Below are positions 34,182 through 42,989 of a DNA stretch of 64,000 nt, piece by piece. How positions within the stretch are numbered: the stretch's first letter is position 1; each line of letters opens with the position of its first letter. Below the pieces are notes generated by a model. It worked only from the letters and a program-made list of their open reading frames with translations. It was not told the origin of the DNA and ran no database searches. This stretch comes from an uncultured Clostridia bacterium (GTDB lineage Bacteria > Bacillota > Clostridia > Saccharofermentanales > Saccharofermentanaceae): positions 1 through 64,000 of the forward strand of contig CAMHSJ010000004.1 of NCBI GenBank assembly GCA_946187935.1. Reading direction: 5' to 3'. A program made the position numbers and the translations under genes.

Positions 34182-34210
34182 TGTGACAAGGGGACTGTCC
34201 CTTTGTCACA
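34182..34210. repeat. REP-like palindrome
   Basis: TGTGACAAGGGGA (34182-34194), CTG loop, TCCCTTTGTCACA (34198-34210); 13-bp stem with one G-U pair. Palindromes of the type GTGACAA-GGGAC-GTCCC-TTGTCAC are, from memory, scattered in many Clostridia genomes. It has no coding content and follows a terminator. Confidence 0.55.
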
Positions 34211-34217
34211 TTCTGTT

Positions 34218-34260
34218 GTTAAGGTTAAGTTAAGGTTTTTCGGATTGCAGGTTAAGGTTA
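34218..34260 (+). promoter_or_regulatory. GTTAAG direct repeats before the DUF975 promoter
   Basis: GTTAAG at 34218-34223, 34224-34229 and 34229-34234, and again GTTAAGGTTA at 34251-34260. The first three stand just upstream of TTGCAG (-35, 34245-34250), which has TACTAT (-10) at 34267-34272 after 16 bases. This is the usual geometry for an OmpR-type activator. Confidence 0.4.
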
Positions 34261-34317
34261 GGGGGTTACTATTAAGCCATCAAACAAAGCGGCAAGGTGC
34301 CGCGAAGGAGGATAGAT

Positions 34318-35175
34318 ATGTGGACTAGAAAAGAACTAAAGGAGAAAGCAAAGAAAGCTTTTTCAAAAAACTACTGGAAGTGCGTGCTCTGTGCGATCAT
34401 CTTCGGAATCTTCGTAGGCGGAGCAACAGGCGGATTCTCAGGAGGATACGGCGGAGGAGCAGGCGGTTTTGCATCATCGTATTCCAACTATACCAACCAG
34501 ACAAGCAGTTCCGGGACGTCCGATAACGATGAGATTGACATCGAAGACATTGATGTCGATGCAGATATCGTAGACGGACACATCGAGATCACAGATGAAG
34601 ACGGCAACAAGGTCCCTACGGAAGGTCTCGTAGCAGCAGGAGTTGCATTTATCATCGTAATGGTAATAGTCTTCGCGATCATAATGCTCGTTGCAACAGC
34701 AATCGGATTTGTTGTTCAGGCTTTCCTCATCAAGCCGATCGAATACGGTATCAGATACTTCTTCAGACGTAATCTTGATGAACCCGCAAACCTTTCCTGC
34801 ATCACTCATTCGTTCGATAAGAACTACATGAATTCAGTAAAGGCAGGCTTCTTCAGCTCACTGTTCATCTGGCTCTGGTCATTTGTCTTCGTAATCCCGG
34901 GCATCATCAAGTCATATGAATACAGACTCGTTCCTTACATCGTTTCTGAGAACACTGAGATCTCCTGGAAGGATGCACTTAAGGAAAGCTCAAGGCTCAT
35001 GAAGGGCAACAAGTGGAAGACATTCGTTCTCGACCTCTCATTCATCGGCTGGGAAATCCTCTCACTTCTTACATGCGGACTGCTCGGACTCTTCTATGTA
35101 GATCCTTACAAGATCCAGACAGACGCAGCTCTCTATGAGGCAATCAAGTACGGTAATGCTCCCGCTGAAGCATAA
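34318..35175 (+). CDS. DUF975 integral membrane protein
   Basis: A 285-residue membrane protein of the DUF975 family: MWTRKELKEKAKKAFSKNYWKC is the typical start, and SWKDALKESSRLMKGNKWK and LLGLFYVDPYKIQTDAALYE occur near the end. About five helices. Between the first and second helices lies an outer loop of about 70 residues with Gly-, Ser/Asn- and Asp/Glu-rich parts, which looks like a species-specific insert. ATG 34318 follows GAAGGAGG; the GTG at 34297 is upstream of that site. Possible target of the two-component system encoded next. Confidence 0.85.
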   Translation: MWTRKELKEKAKKAFSKNYWKCVLCAIIFGIFVGGATGGFSGGYGGGAGGFASSYSNYTNQTSSSGTSDNDEIDIEDIDVDADIVDGHIEITDEDGNKVPTEGLVAAGVAFIIVMVIVFAIIMLVATAIGFVVQAFLIKPIEYGIRYFFRRNLDEPANLSCITHSFDKNYMNSVKAGFFSSLFIWLWSFVFVIPGIIKSYEYRLVPYIVSENTEISWKDALKESSRLMKGNKWKTFVLDLSFIGWEILSLLTCGLLGLFYVDPYKIQTDAALYEAIKYGNAPAEA

Positions 35176-35225
35176 CAGGGAAATAAGGATAAGATGAGAA
35201 ATAGAAAAACGGAATAGTGGATATG

Positions 35226-35231
35226 GTATAG
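35226..35231 (+). promoter_or_regulatory. Extended -10 promoter of the first two-component system
   Basis: TATAGT at 35226-35231 with TG one base before it. It is followed by a hairpin in the leader (AGCCGGTGAGC at 35239-35249, GCTTGCCGGCT at 35253-35263), which has no T tract. Confidence 0.45.
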
Positions 35232-35290
35232 TAGGGATAGCCGGTGAGCACAGCTTGCCGGCTGTCCTGATTTTCAGATTAGAGGATGTT

Positions 35291-35983
35291 ATGGAATACA
35301 AGATCTTAGTTGCAGATGACGAGAAAGAGATAAGAAACCTTCTAAGGCTCTACCTTGAGAACGAGGGTTTTAAGATCATCGAAGCTTCGGACGGGATCGA
35401 AGTCATGGAGAAGCTCAAGACTGACAAGCCCGACATGTGCCTTCTCGACATCATGATGCCCGGCATGGACGGCCTTACGGTTCTTAAGAGCTTAAGGTGC
35501 GAGAGCAATATCCCTGTCATGATAATCTCCGCGAGGACAGCTGACAGTGAGAGGATATTAGGTCTTAACCTTGGCGCTGACGATTACATCAGCAAGCCCT
35601 TTAATCCTTTGGAAGTCGCTGCCAGGGTCAAGGCATTTATGAGAAGGTACTACGATCTTGGCGCGGGACAGACTGACAAGTGCAGTGAGATCCTTAAGGC
35701 ATCAGATCTTGAACTTGATACCGAGAAGTGTCTGCTCCTTAAGGGCGGCGAGAGCATAGAGCTTACTTCAGTCGAATATAAGATGATGGAAATGTTCATG
35801 AAGTATCCGGGCAAAGTGTTCACTAAGCAGCAGATCTATGAATATGCCTGGGGTGATGACTTTTTCGCGTCTGACAACAACATAATGGTCGCCATAAGCA
35901 AACTGAGGACCAAGCTCGATGAAGATCCTTCAAGGTACATCAAGACCATGAGGGGATTAGGATACAGGCTGGAGATCAGATGA
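35291..35983 (+). CDS. OmpR-family response regulator
   Basis: A 230-residue regulator: receiver domain with acidic pair D9/D10, phospho-acceptor D53 (LLDIMMPGMDG) and Lys in ISKPF; then a winged-helix DNA-binding domain (about 135-230) ending YIKTMRGLGYRLE. ATG 35291 follows AGAGGA; upstream in-frame codons from 35255 are rejected. The stop overlaps the kinase ATG by four bases. A VanR-like pair by layout. Confidence 0.93.
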   Translation: MEYKILVADDEKEIRNLLRLYLENEGFKIIEASDGIEVMEKLKTDKPDMCLLDIMMPGMDGLTVLKSLRCESNIPVMIISARTADSERILGLNLGADDYISKPFNPLEVAARVKAFMRRYYDLGAGQTDKCSEILKASDLELDTEKCLLLKGGESIELTSVEYKMMEMFMKYPGKVFTKQQIYEYAWGDDFFASDNNIMVAISKLRTKLDEDPSRYIKTMRGLGYRLEIR

Positions 35984-37167
35984 ACAAGCAGACCAGGTTA
36001 AGACGCATCGTAATATCCAGGTTCTTGGCGACTATCGCCATCGTGGCAGTTGCTGAGTATCTGGTGTTTCTGCTGATAAACAAAGGCGCGATCCCACTGG
36101 CAAGGTTTCTTATCGCTCCTCATATGGAGAAGATCGAAGATCTGTCTTTGGGTGTCGTTATCGTCGGTATAGCCTGCCTTATCGTCATCTTGCTCATGAG
36201 GATCTTAGCATTCTTCTTCCCGACGATGCATGGGGCGAGTGAAGCTTTGCTGAATTCCCTGATCGAGAGCGTAAGCAGCACGAAGATCGAACCGGATGAA
36301 ACAGGCACCGGGACTATCGTGCTGATACTCTTTGTCCTTCTGGCTATCTTGATCCTGGCGGTAATACCGTATGTGCTGGGGGCCATAGTCTATACTGGAA
36401 TAGTGTCTGCCAAATTCCGCGAGCTCGACAGAGAATACGAGGAGGAACGGAGGAAAGCAGAGAAGGACAGATATCTTATGATATCGGATATCGTTCACGA
36501 CCTGAAGACGCCGATGACGACAGTCTTAGGTTATTCCAAGGCGCTTAATGAAGGAATGGTAAAACCCGATGAACAGCAGGAGTATTTGGAGGCCATCTCA
36601 GGCAAGACAGAGCGGATGAATGAGATAGTCAATCTCCTGTTCGACTATGTAAAACTCGACAGCGAGGGCTTTAAGCTCGTAAAGACAAAGACAGATCTTA
36701 ATGAGCTCGTAAGAGAAGTTGTAGCGCTTCAGTACTCTGATATAGAGGACGCAGGTGATTCGATAGACTGCGGTATTCCTGATCAGGTCATTAGTATCGA
36801 AGCTGATAAGATGCAGTTTAAAAGGGTCATAACCAATCTTCTTGTAAATGCCGTCAAGCATAATGCCAAAGGTACTGATATAGGAGTCTTCGTCAGAGAC
36901 GAATACGAAGATATAAGGATCTATATAGCTGACAGCGGAGACATGATAGAGCCTTCTGTAGCTGAGAGTCTGTTTGATCCGTTTGTCATGGGTGACAAAT
37001 CCAGAAGGTCAGGCGGCGGCACAGGCTTGGGGCTTTCCATCTCCAGGAAGATCTGTGATATGCATGAATTCAAGATCAAGCTCGTACAAAAGCCTGACAT
37101 GGTCAGATATAAGCTTGATGAGAAGTATAACAAGGTCTTTGTGATAATTATCGATAAGCCTGTCTGA
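35980..37167 (+). CDS. Sensor histidine kinase
   Basis: A 395-residue membrane kinase partner of the regulator before it (ATGA overlap). Three or four helices in the first about 145 residues, then a coiled coil with no clear HAMP, the dimerisation box IVHDLKTPMTTVLGYSKAL with the phospho-His, and the ATPase with NLLVNAVKHNAK (N box), DSGDMI and GGGTGLGLSISRKI (G boxes). The architecture is close to VanS-like kinases that respond to the cell envelope, but the signal is unknown. Confidence 0.92.
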   Translation: MNKQTRLRRIVISRFLATIAIVAVAEYLVFLLINKGAIPLARFLIAPHMEKIEDLSLGVVIVGIACLIVILLMRILAFFFPTMHGASEALLNSLIESVSSTKIEPDETGTGTIVLILFVLLAILILAVIPYVLGAIVYTGIVSAKFRELDREYEEERRKAEKDRYLMISDIVHDLKTPMTTVLGYSKALNEGMVKPDEQQEYLEAISGKTERMNEIVNLLFDYVKLDSEGFKLVKTKTDLNELVREVVALQYSDIEDAGDSIDCGIPDQVISIEADKMQFKRVITNLLVNAVKHNAKGTDIGVFVRDEYEDIRIYIADSGDMIEPSVAESLFDPFVMGDKSRRSGGGTGLGLSISRKICDMHEFKIKLVQKPDMVRYKLDEKYNKVFVIIIDKPV

Positions 37168-37173
37168 TAAGTT

Positions 37174-37842
37174 TTAAGTGCGTTTTCCGCAGCGGCTGAT
37201 CAGATCATCAGAGTCTTTATAGCCGCGGACTTTCTCCAGTTCTTTTATAGCGCTCCCGTAAGCCTTCATATCAAGGAAATGCTTGCCTTTGCAGTAGATA
37301 TCATGCTTGTCTGTCTCGGAAAGAACACTATTGCAGATCTTAACAAGTTCGGAAGAGACAATGTCGCTGTTACCGGAACACTCGTTCATGGCCTGCCTTA
37401 CAAGGACCCTCGCTTCATCAGCTGAAGACAGATTTGTCTTAGTGTTTAAGATCTCTCCGGCTCTTCTTATGGTCGAGATCACTTTCTCATATTTGGGGTA
37501 GAGTTCTGAGATCGTCCACTTGTTTCCGCAATTTGCGCACTTGCAGTTCATGTCCGAGTAGTTATAGACAAGGTCTCCGCCGCATATCCTGCAGTTATAT
37601 GTGATCTTATCTGCTGCTTTTGGTTTGGCTTTGCTGTCGGGTCTGTCAGCTAATAAAGCATCTGCCGGTATGCCGAAATAATCTGCGATCTTGACGAGCA
37701 TCGGATATTCAACGGGCAAGCGGCCGGCCTCCCACTTATAGACCGCGATCTCAGTAACGCCTAACTCTCTTGCCAGCGCTTCCTGAGTGAGAGAATGATC
37801 TTCTCTTAGTCTTCTTAAGTTTTCGGAAACATTATTGTCCAT
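37174..37842 (-). CDS. XRE-family regulator with zinc ribbon
   Basis: A 222-residue protein with an N-terminal Cro/C1 helix-turn-helix (LRRLREDHSLTQEALARELG then TEIAVYKWEAGRLPVEYPML), a middle zinc ribbon (YNCRICGGDL and CKCANCGNKW) and a helical C-terminus ending in a repeat-like segment with VRGYKDSDDLISRC. DNA-binding regulator; ligand unknown. It ends 6 bases from the kinase gene, convergent, and is divergent from the flavin-binding-type gene. Confidence 0.85.
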   Translation of the reverse strand: MDNNVSENLRRLREDHSLTQEALARELGVTEIAVYKWEAGRLPVEYPMLVKIADYFGIPADALLADRPDSKAKPKAADKITYNCRICGGDLVYNYSDMNCKCANCGNKWTISELYPKYEKVISTIRRAGEILNTKTNLSSADEARVLVRQAMNECSGNSDIVSSELVKICNSVLSETDKHDIYCKGKHFLDMKAYGSAIKELEKVRGYKDSDDLISRCGKRT

Positions 37843-37950
37843 TAATCTGATCTCCTGTCTTCTATATGATAGCGGAAACGGTCTGATATTTGAACAGACT
37901 GAAGTATAATTGACCTAATGCAGGATTATTTGTTCTTAAAGGAGGCTTGT

Positions 37951-38421
37951 ATGACTCATGACGAGATAATGGATCTGATAGACCGGTCCCTGTTCGCGGA
38001 GATAGGATATACGGATGAATCAGGCAGACAGAATATCCGCAAGACGTTTTGCGTGTGGCACAAAGGTCTTGGCGGTCATCTGATATCGACCAATACGAGT
38101 TCATCACACATAAAAAACCTTCTTAAGAACGATAACGTGTGCATCTATTTCTCGGACGACAAGACCTTTGAGGGAGTCTGTTTTTTCGGCAAGGCTGTCG
38201 TTCACTTTGACAGGAAATATAAGGAGCTTCTCTGGAACGACGGCGATGAGAAATACTATCCCAAGGGCATAGACGATGAGGATTATTGCATTTTGGAGAT
38301 CGCAGCAGAGAGCGGCAGGTACTACCGCTATGACGGCAAGGGCGATCTGACAAAGGAAGAGATCCTGTCATACGATGAAGGAAGAGAATACATAAACGGG
38401 TATGCAGCGCGCGATTTATAA
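37951..38421 (+). CDS. Pyridoxamine 5'-phosphate oxidase-like flavin-binding protein
   Basis: A 156-residue protein of the split-barrel flavoprotein type, with FAEIGYTDESGRQNIRK (first strands), GGHLISTNTSSSHIKNLLKNDNVCIYF (flavin phosphate-binding strand and helix) and FFGKAVVHFD. These enzymes bind FMN or F420 and reduce or oxidise small molecules. ATG 37951 follows AAAGGAGG. Substrate is unknown. Confidence 0.78.
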   Translation: MTHDEIMDLIDRSLFAEIGYTDESGRQNIRKTFCVWHKGLGGHLISTNTSSSHIKNLLKNDNVCIYFSDDKTFEGVCFFGKAVVHFDRKYKELLWNDGDEKYYPKGIDDEDYCILEIAAESGRYYRYDGKGDLTKEEILSYDEGREYINGYAARDL

Positions 38422-38515
38422 TCTTACGCTCATGTGATATCATCAAGGCATTAATACTTAAGCGGCAGACAGGCTTATCTGTCCGCCAAACATAAGGATC
38501 AGGAGGGGTAAACTT

Positions 38516-38788
38516 ATGTCAAGCAATAACCAGATTCCCGAGAAGTACAAGCCGATCTCCATGTGGGGATATTTCGGATACGAGATCTTATTCTCAATTC
38601 CGCTCATCGGTTTTATCTGCCTTCTTGTATTTGCATTCGGCGGAGCGAGCAATATAAACCTTCGAAACTTCGCAAGATCTTATTTCTGCTATTTTATCCT
38701 GTGGCTTGTCATTACTTTAGTCATCGTAGCTATCGTAATGGCTACAGGTGCTGCTGCTTATATTGCTGATGTAGCCAGCTATTATTGA
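38516..38788 (+). CDS. Small two-helix membrane protein
   Basis: A 90-residue protein with helices at about 20-43 and 54-80 and a short polar start SSNNQIPEKYKPISMWGYFGYE. Similar small proteins occur in Clostridia, but I have no function. Strong AGGAGGGG site before ATG 38516. The 3' end overlaps the HD-GYP gene on the other strand by 7 bases. Confidence 0.72.
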   Translation: MSSNNQIPEKYKPISMWGYFGYEILFSIPLIGFICLLVFAFGGASNINLRNFARSYFCYFILWLVITLVIVAIVMATGAAAYIADVASYY

Positions 38789-40503
38789 TCTGACGAACTT
38801 CTATAGTAAGCTTCGAGTTTTGGCTTAACGGCAAGATAGCACTTCTCCAAGCGTTTATCGAACTGAGAGCCCATGCCTTCCAGCATGATGGAATCAGCTT
38901 TGTCAAATGACATAGCTTCCTTATAGCAGCGCTTACTTACAAGAGCATCGTAAACATCGGCAACTGCCATGATACGCGCCTCGAGGGGGATATCGTCTCC
39001 CTTGAGGCCGTCAGGGTAGCCCGAGCCGTCAACTCTCTCATGGTGGTAATGTGCGACATTTACCGCTATTTTTTTGAAATAGTCATCTCCCAATTCGGAT
39101 AACAGTTTGCTTAAGATCTCGGCTCCCTTTGCCGAGTGTGTCTTCATCTTCTCAAATTCTTCATCCGTGAACCTGCCGGGTTTCCTTAATACCTGATCGT
39201 CAACTGCTACCTTGCCGATATCGTGCATAGGAGCGGCCTTGATCAGGGCTTCGCAGAATTCTTCTGAAAGCTTGAAATCAGGATCGTCTTTAAGGTATCC
39301 GACCATGTATCTTATGACCTGGCTTGTTCTCTTGATATGGCCGCCTGTGTTGGCGTCACGGTTCTCGACCATGTCTGCCATGCCGAGAACGAACTTATCG
39401 TGCATCTCAACAAGATCCCTGGTCTTGCGGTCGACCTCATCCTTGAGGGTCTTGTTGTAGTCTTCGATGATGCGCTTGGATTTCTGCTCAGAAGTTACAT
39501 CTGAGATCATGAAGTTTACGCCTCTTACGCGCATTCCCTCGCGGATGGTATCCGCCGTGACATGATATATGGCCTTCTCTCTGTCATAGAGTTCATTTAC
39601 GACATTGCCGGTCTTCCTGACCTCGTCCTGCCAGTTGCACAGCTTCTTGAAAAACCTGTGAGCGCGAGGAAGCGGTTTGTCTATGGAGATCGTGTTGAGC
39701 TCAGGGAAGAAAGCCTTGGCGGCATCGTTGCTTCCTAAGTAGTTGCCTTCGTTGTCAAAGGATATGACACCGATCTCGCCTCTTTGCATTACGACGTCTA
39801 TGACCTTCTCGTCAACATCGTAGAGTGATACGCGGTCTACGATGAACAGGAATATCAGCTGCGCGAGGATAAAGCTTACGGGAATGACGTTGATCTCCTT
39901 TATGAGCGGCTTTGCCACAAAGTAAGCTGCCATCGAGATCGCCATGAGTACCAGGAGTGAAGCTGCTGTCTTGCGGGACACGGTCTGGCTGTGTTTAAAG
40001 CCTCTTACGATCGCGATAAAGCAGATGATGAAGCACAGGATGGTGAAGACCTCGAAAGCCGTATGTCCCCAGGAATAAGTCTTGATGAGCCCCGTGCCGG
40101 GCTCGAAGCTGACCTCTTTCAAAAAGTACGGCCTGAAGCCGGTCGATAAGACCGTGATATAAAGGACAATGGAGATGATGGTCAGCACAGCGGGAAAACC
40201 CTTGGGCATCTTAACTTTGCAGAGCGTCAGGATGGACAGTGTCATAGCGGTAGTCAGAAAGCACCCTCCGAGATATGAGAGCTTGTATCCCCATAAGACC
40301 ATGTCAAAAGATCCGGATGTGAATTCCAGGAAATAGCCCAGTACCGATGCCGGGATTACCGCAAACATTATCGAGACAAAACTGCTGTATCTTTTGTTCC
40401 ATCTGATGAGATAGATAACGCTCAGGAGTCCCGATATGATGACACAGAGAAAGTAGTACATGTCCATAGTCTTATTATCCACCAAAAAGGGCGTCAATTC
40501 CAT
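38782..40503 (-). CDS. Membrane HD-GYP phosphodiesterase with PAS domain
   Basis: A 573-residue protein. Seven helices in the first about 225 residues (histidine-kinase-type 7TM sensor region), a PAS-like domain (about 230-345), a short coiled coil, and an HD-GYP domain (about 375-565) with APMHDIGKVAVDD and HHERVDGSGYPDG. HD-GYP enzymes hydrolyse cyclic di-GMP. All metal-binding His/Asp and the GYP triplet are present, so it should be active. It stands alone and could oppose the GGDEF protein at 9272-10348. Confidence 0.92.
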   Translation of the reverse strand: MELTPFLVDNKTMDMYYFLCVIISGLLSVIYLIRWNKRYSSFVSIMFAVIPASVLGYFLEFTSGSFDMVLWGYKLSYLGGCFLTTAMTLSILTLCKVKMPKGFPAVLTIISIVLYITVLSTGFRPYFLKEVSFEPGTGLIKTYSWGHTAFEVFTILCFIICFIAIVRGFKHSQTVSRKTAASLLVLMAISMAAYFVAKPLIKEINVIPVSFILAQLIFLFIVDRVSLYDVDEKVIDVVMQRGEIGVISFDNEGNYLGSNDAAKAFFPELNTISIDKPLPRAHRFFKKLCNWQDEVRKTGNVVNELYDREKAIYHVTADTIREGMRVRGVNFMISDVTSEQKSKRIIEDYNKTLKDEVDRKTRDLVEMHDKFVLGMADMVENRDANTGGHIKRTSQVIRYMVGYLKDDPDFKLSEEFCEALIKAAPMHDIGKVAVDDQVLRKPGRFTDEEFEKMKTHSAKGAEILSKLLSELGDDYFKKIAVNVAHYHHERVDGSGYPDGLKGDDIPLEARIMAVADVYDALVSKRCYKEAMSFDKADSIMLEGMGSQFDKRLEKCYLAVKPKLEAYYRSSSDQ

Positions 40504-40535
40504 AAAATATATTTATTATTTTAAACCTGCCATTG

Positions 40536-40564
40536 TTGTTTATAAGCCGGCCGGAATGTATAAT
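40536..40564 (+). promoter_or_regulatory. Promoter of the aconitase-family gene
   Basis: TTGTTT at 40536-40541, a 17-base spacer and a perfect TATAAT at 40559-40564, 37 bases before the start codon. The spacer holds the palindrome GCCGGCCGG. Confidence 0.68.
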
Positions 40565-40600
40565 TAGAGCGCAAATTTAATAGTAAACGAGGATTAGATC

Positions 40601-42898
40601 ATGATCACTACTACAAAAGCAGGCGGCTGGCTCATAAAGGGCACTGAGCTCATCGAGGATTCTAATGGCGCTATAGAGCAGATCAAGGCCAAGACAGGTG
40701 TCAGTGCGGACAAAGCATCAGCAAAGCAGGGCACTATTGCCTATGGAATACTTAAGGATCACAACACATCAGGTGACATGGAGAAGCTCCAGATCAAGTT
40801 CGACAAGCTTACTTCACATGACATCACATATGTAGGGATCATACAGACTGCAAGGGCGTCAGGACTCGAGAAATTCCCGATCCCCTATATCCTTACCAAC
40901 TGCCACAACTCTCTGTGCGCCGTTGGCGGAACGATAAATGAAGATGACCACATGTTCGGTCTTACTGCTGCCAAGAAGTACGGCGGTATGTATGTACCTC
41001 CTCACCAGGCGGTAATCCATCAGTTCGCAAGAGAGATGCTCGCTACATCAGGCGGCATGATCTTAGGTTCCGATTCACACACCAGATACGGCGCATTGGG
41101 AACCATGGCAATGGGCGAGGGCGGACCTGAGCTCGTTAAGCAGCTTCTTGGCCAGACATACGACATCAAGATGCCTGACGTAGTCGCGATCTACCTCACA
41201 GGCGAGCCTGTCAAGGGCGTAGGTCCCCAGGACGTTGCCATAGCCATCATCGGCGAAGTGTTCAAGTCAGGATATGTCAAGAACAAGGTCATGGAGTTCG
41301 TAGGTCCCGGTGTGGCAGGGCTTTCTGCTGACTTCAGGATCGGCATCGACGTAATGACGACAGAGACAACCTGCCTGTCATCGATCTGGCAGACAGATGA
41401 GAAGACTGAGCAGTTCTATGAGATCCACGGCAGAAAGAGTGACTATAAGAAGCTCGCACCTGCAGATATCACTTATTATGACGGCGTGGTCAAGGTCGAT
41501 CTTTCGACCATAAGGCCAATGATCGCGATGCCTTTCCACCCCTCGATCGCATACGAGATCGACTTCGTAAATGCGAATCTGGAGCAGATGCTCCATGAGA
41601 CAGAAGAGAGAGCCAAGGTCTCCTTCGGTGACAAGATCGAGTACTCGCTGATGGACAAGATCGTAGACGGCAAGCTGCTCGTAGATCAGGGCATCATCGC
41701 AGGATGCGCAGGCGGCGGATATGAGAATATCTGCGCTGCAGCTGACATCATGAAGGACAGATACATCGGATCTGACAAGTTCACGATGTCCATCTATCCC
41801 GCATCCACGCCTATCTACATGGAACTCTTAAGAAACGGCGTTGCCGCAGAGCTCCTCGAGACAGGAACCATCCTTAAGACCGCATTCTGCGGACCCTGCT
41901 TCGGTGCAGGCGATACGCCCGCCAACAATGCATTCTCCATCCGTCACTCCACACGTAACTTCCCGAACAGGGAAGGCTCCAAGGTACAGAACGGACAGAT
42001 CAGTTCCGTTGCGCTCATGGATGCCAGGTCCATCGCGGCAACAGCTGCGAACAAGGGCTTCCTGACGCCTGCAACAGAGTTTGACGGAGAGTACAGGGAG
42101 CATCTCTATCACTTCGACAGCGCTATCTATGCCAACCGCGTTTTCGATTCCAAGGGCATAGCAGATCCTTCAACGGAACTTCAGTTCGGACCCAATATCA
42201 AGGACTGGCCGAAGATGGAGAAACTGCCCGAAAACCTTCTCCTGCAGGTAGTATCCGAGATCCACGATCCCGTTACCACAACAGATGAGCTCATCCCTTC
42301 AGGCGAGACATCTTCCTACAGATCGAACCCCCAGGGGCTTGCAGAGTTCACGCTCTCGAGAAAGGATCCTGAATATGTGGGAAGGGCAAAGACCATACAG
42401 AAGGCTGAGACAGCTCTTGTTAAGGGAGATCATCCCTGCCACGCTGTTGACGGTCTCAAGGATATCATCCACACCGCCAAGGAGATCAAGGATTTCGGCG
42501 ATCCCAACACTGATGTCATCGGCTTCGGTTCGACGATCTTTGCAGTCAAGCCGGGCGACGGTTCTGCAAGAGAGCAGGCTGCTTCCTGCCAGAAGGTGCT
42601 CGGAGGATGGGCTAACATCGCCAATGAATATGCCACCAAGAGATACCGTTCCAACCTTATCAACTGGGGAATGCTCCCGCTCCTTATCCCTGAGGGCGAG
42701 CTTCCTTTTGCAAACCTCGATTATATCTACCTGCCCGGCATCAGGGAGGCAGTCGAGGGTAAGGCTGACGTTATCAAGGCATATGCGATCTCAGGCGGCA
42801 AGACTAAGGAGTTTGACCTTACATTAGGCGATCTTACAGACCGCGAGAGGAAGATCATCCTTGACGGATGCCTTATCAACTTTAACAGACAGAAGTAA
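40601..42898 (+). CDS. Aconitase-family hydratase
   Basis: A 765-residue protein with the aconitase layout: three N-terminal domains with [12 protein letters not shown] and [24 protein letters not shown], iron-sulfur cysteines CGPCFGAGD, and a C-terminal swivel domain with [18 protein letters not shown]. It holds a 4Fe-4S cluster and interconverts citrate and isocitrate or a similar hydroxy acid. The form found in anaerobic Firmicutes is often named only hydratase, so I do not assign acnA. ATG 40601 lies after ACGAGGA. No other TCA genes are nearby; a role in glutamate synthesis is likely. Confidence 0.88.
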   Translation: MITTTKAGGWLIKGTELIEDSNGAIEQIKAKTGVSADKASAKQGTIAYGILKDHNTSGDMEKLQIKFDKLTSHDITYVGIIQTARASGLEKFPIPYILTNCHNSLCAVGGTINEDDHMFGLTAAKKYGGMYVPPHQAVIHQFAREMLATSGGMILGSDSHTRYGALGTMAMGEGGPELVKQLLGQTYDIKMPDVVAIYLTGEPVKGVGPQDVAIAIIGEVFKSGYVKNKVMEFVGPGVAGLSADFRIGIDVMTTETTCLSSIWQTDEKTEQFYEIHGRKSDYKKLAPADITYYDGVVKVDLSTIRPMIAMPFHPSIAYEIDFVNANLEQMLHETEERAKVSFGDKIEYSLMDKIVDGKLLVDQGIIAGCAGGGYENICAAADIMKDRYIGSDKFTMSIYPASTPIYMELLRNGVAAELLETGTILKTAFCGPCFGAGDTPANNAFSIRHSTRNFPNREGSKVQNGQISSVALMDARSIAATAANKGFLTPATEFDGEYREHLYHFDSAIYANRVFDSKGIADPSTELQFGPNIKDWPKMEKLPENLLLQVVSEIHDPVTTTDELIPSGETSSYRSNPQGLAEFTLSRKDPEYVGRAKTIQKAETALVKGDHPCHAVDGLKDIIHTAKEIKDFGDPNTDVIGFGSTIFAVKPGDGSAREQAASCQKVLGGWANIANEYATKRYRSNLINWGMLPLLIPEGELPFANLDYIYLPGIREAVEGKADVIKAYAISGGKTKEFDLTLGDLTDRERKIILDGCLINFNRQK

Positions 42899-42904
42899 GA
42901 GCGA

Positions 42905-42933
42905 TTGCCACTAAATTGCCGTCATTTTGATAT
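42905..42933 (+). promoter_or_regulatory. Promoter of the solute-binding lipoprotein gene
   Basis: TTGCCA at 42905-42910, 17 bases, TGATAT at 42928-42933. Confidence 0.45.
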
Positions 42934-42989
42934 AAGAAATGTAAAGGTTTTTAGTATTCTCTTATTAGCTTTTTTACGGAGGATAAAGT

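Noticed and set aside
34218..34260. A CRISPR or telomere-like repeat from GTTAAGG units
   Set aside because: Units are only 5-6 bases long with no spacers of fixed length; they fit a regulatory array better.
35239..35263. Terminator before the first two-component system
   Set aside because: The 11-bp hairpin has no T tract and lies after the predicted promoter, so it is more likely a leader structure.
42285..42827. A 180-codon open frame on the plus strand within the aconitase-family gene
   Set aside because: Arg/Ser-rich composition typical of an out-of-frame reading; the aconitase frame has conserved motifs throughout.
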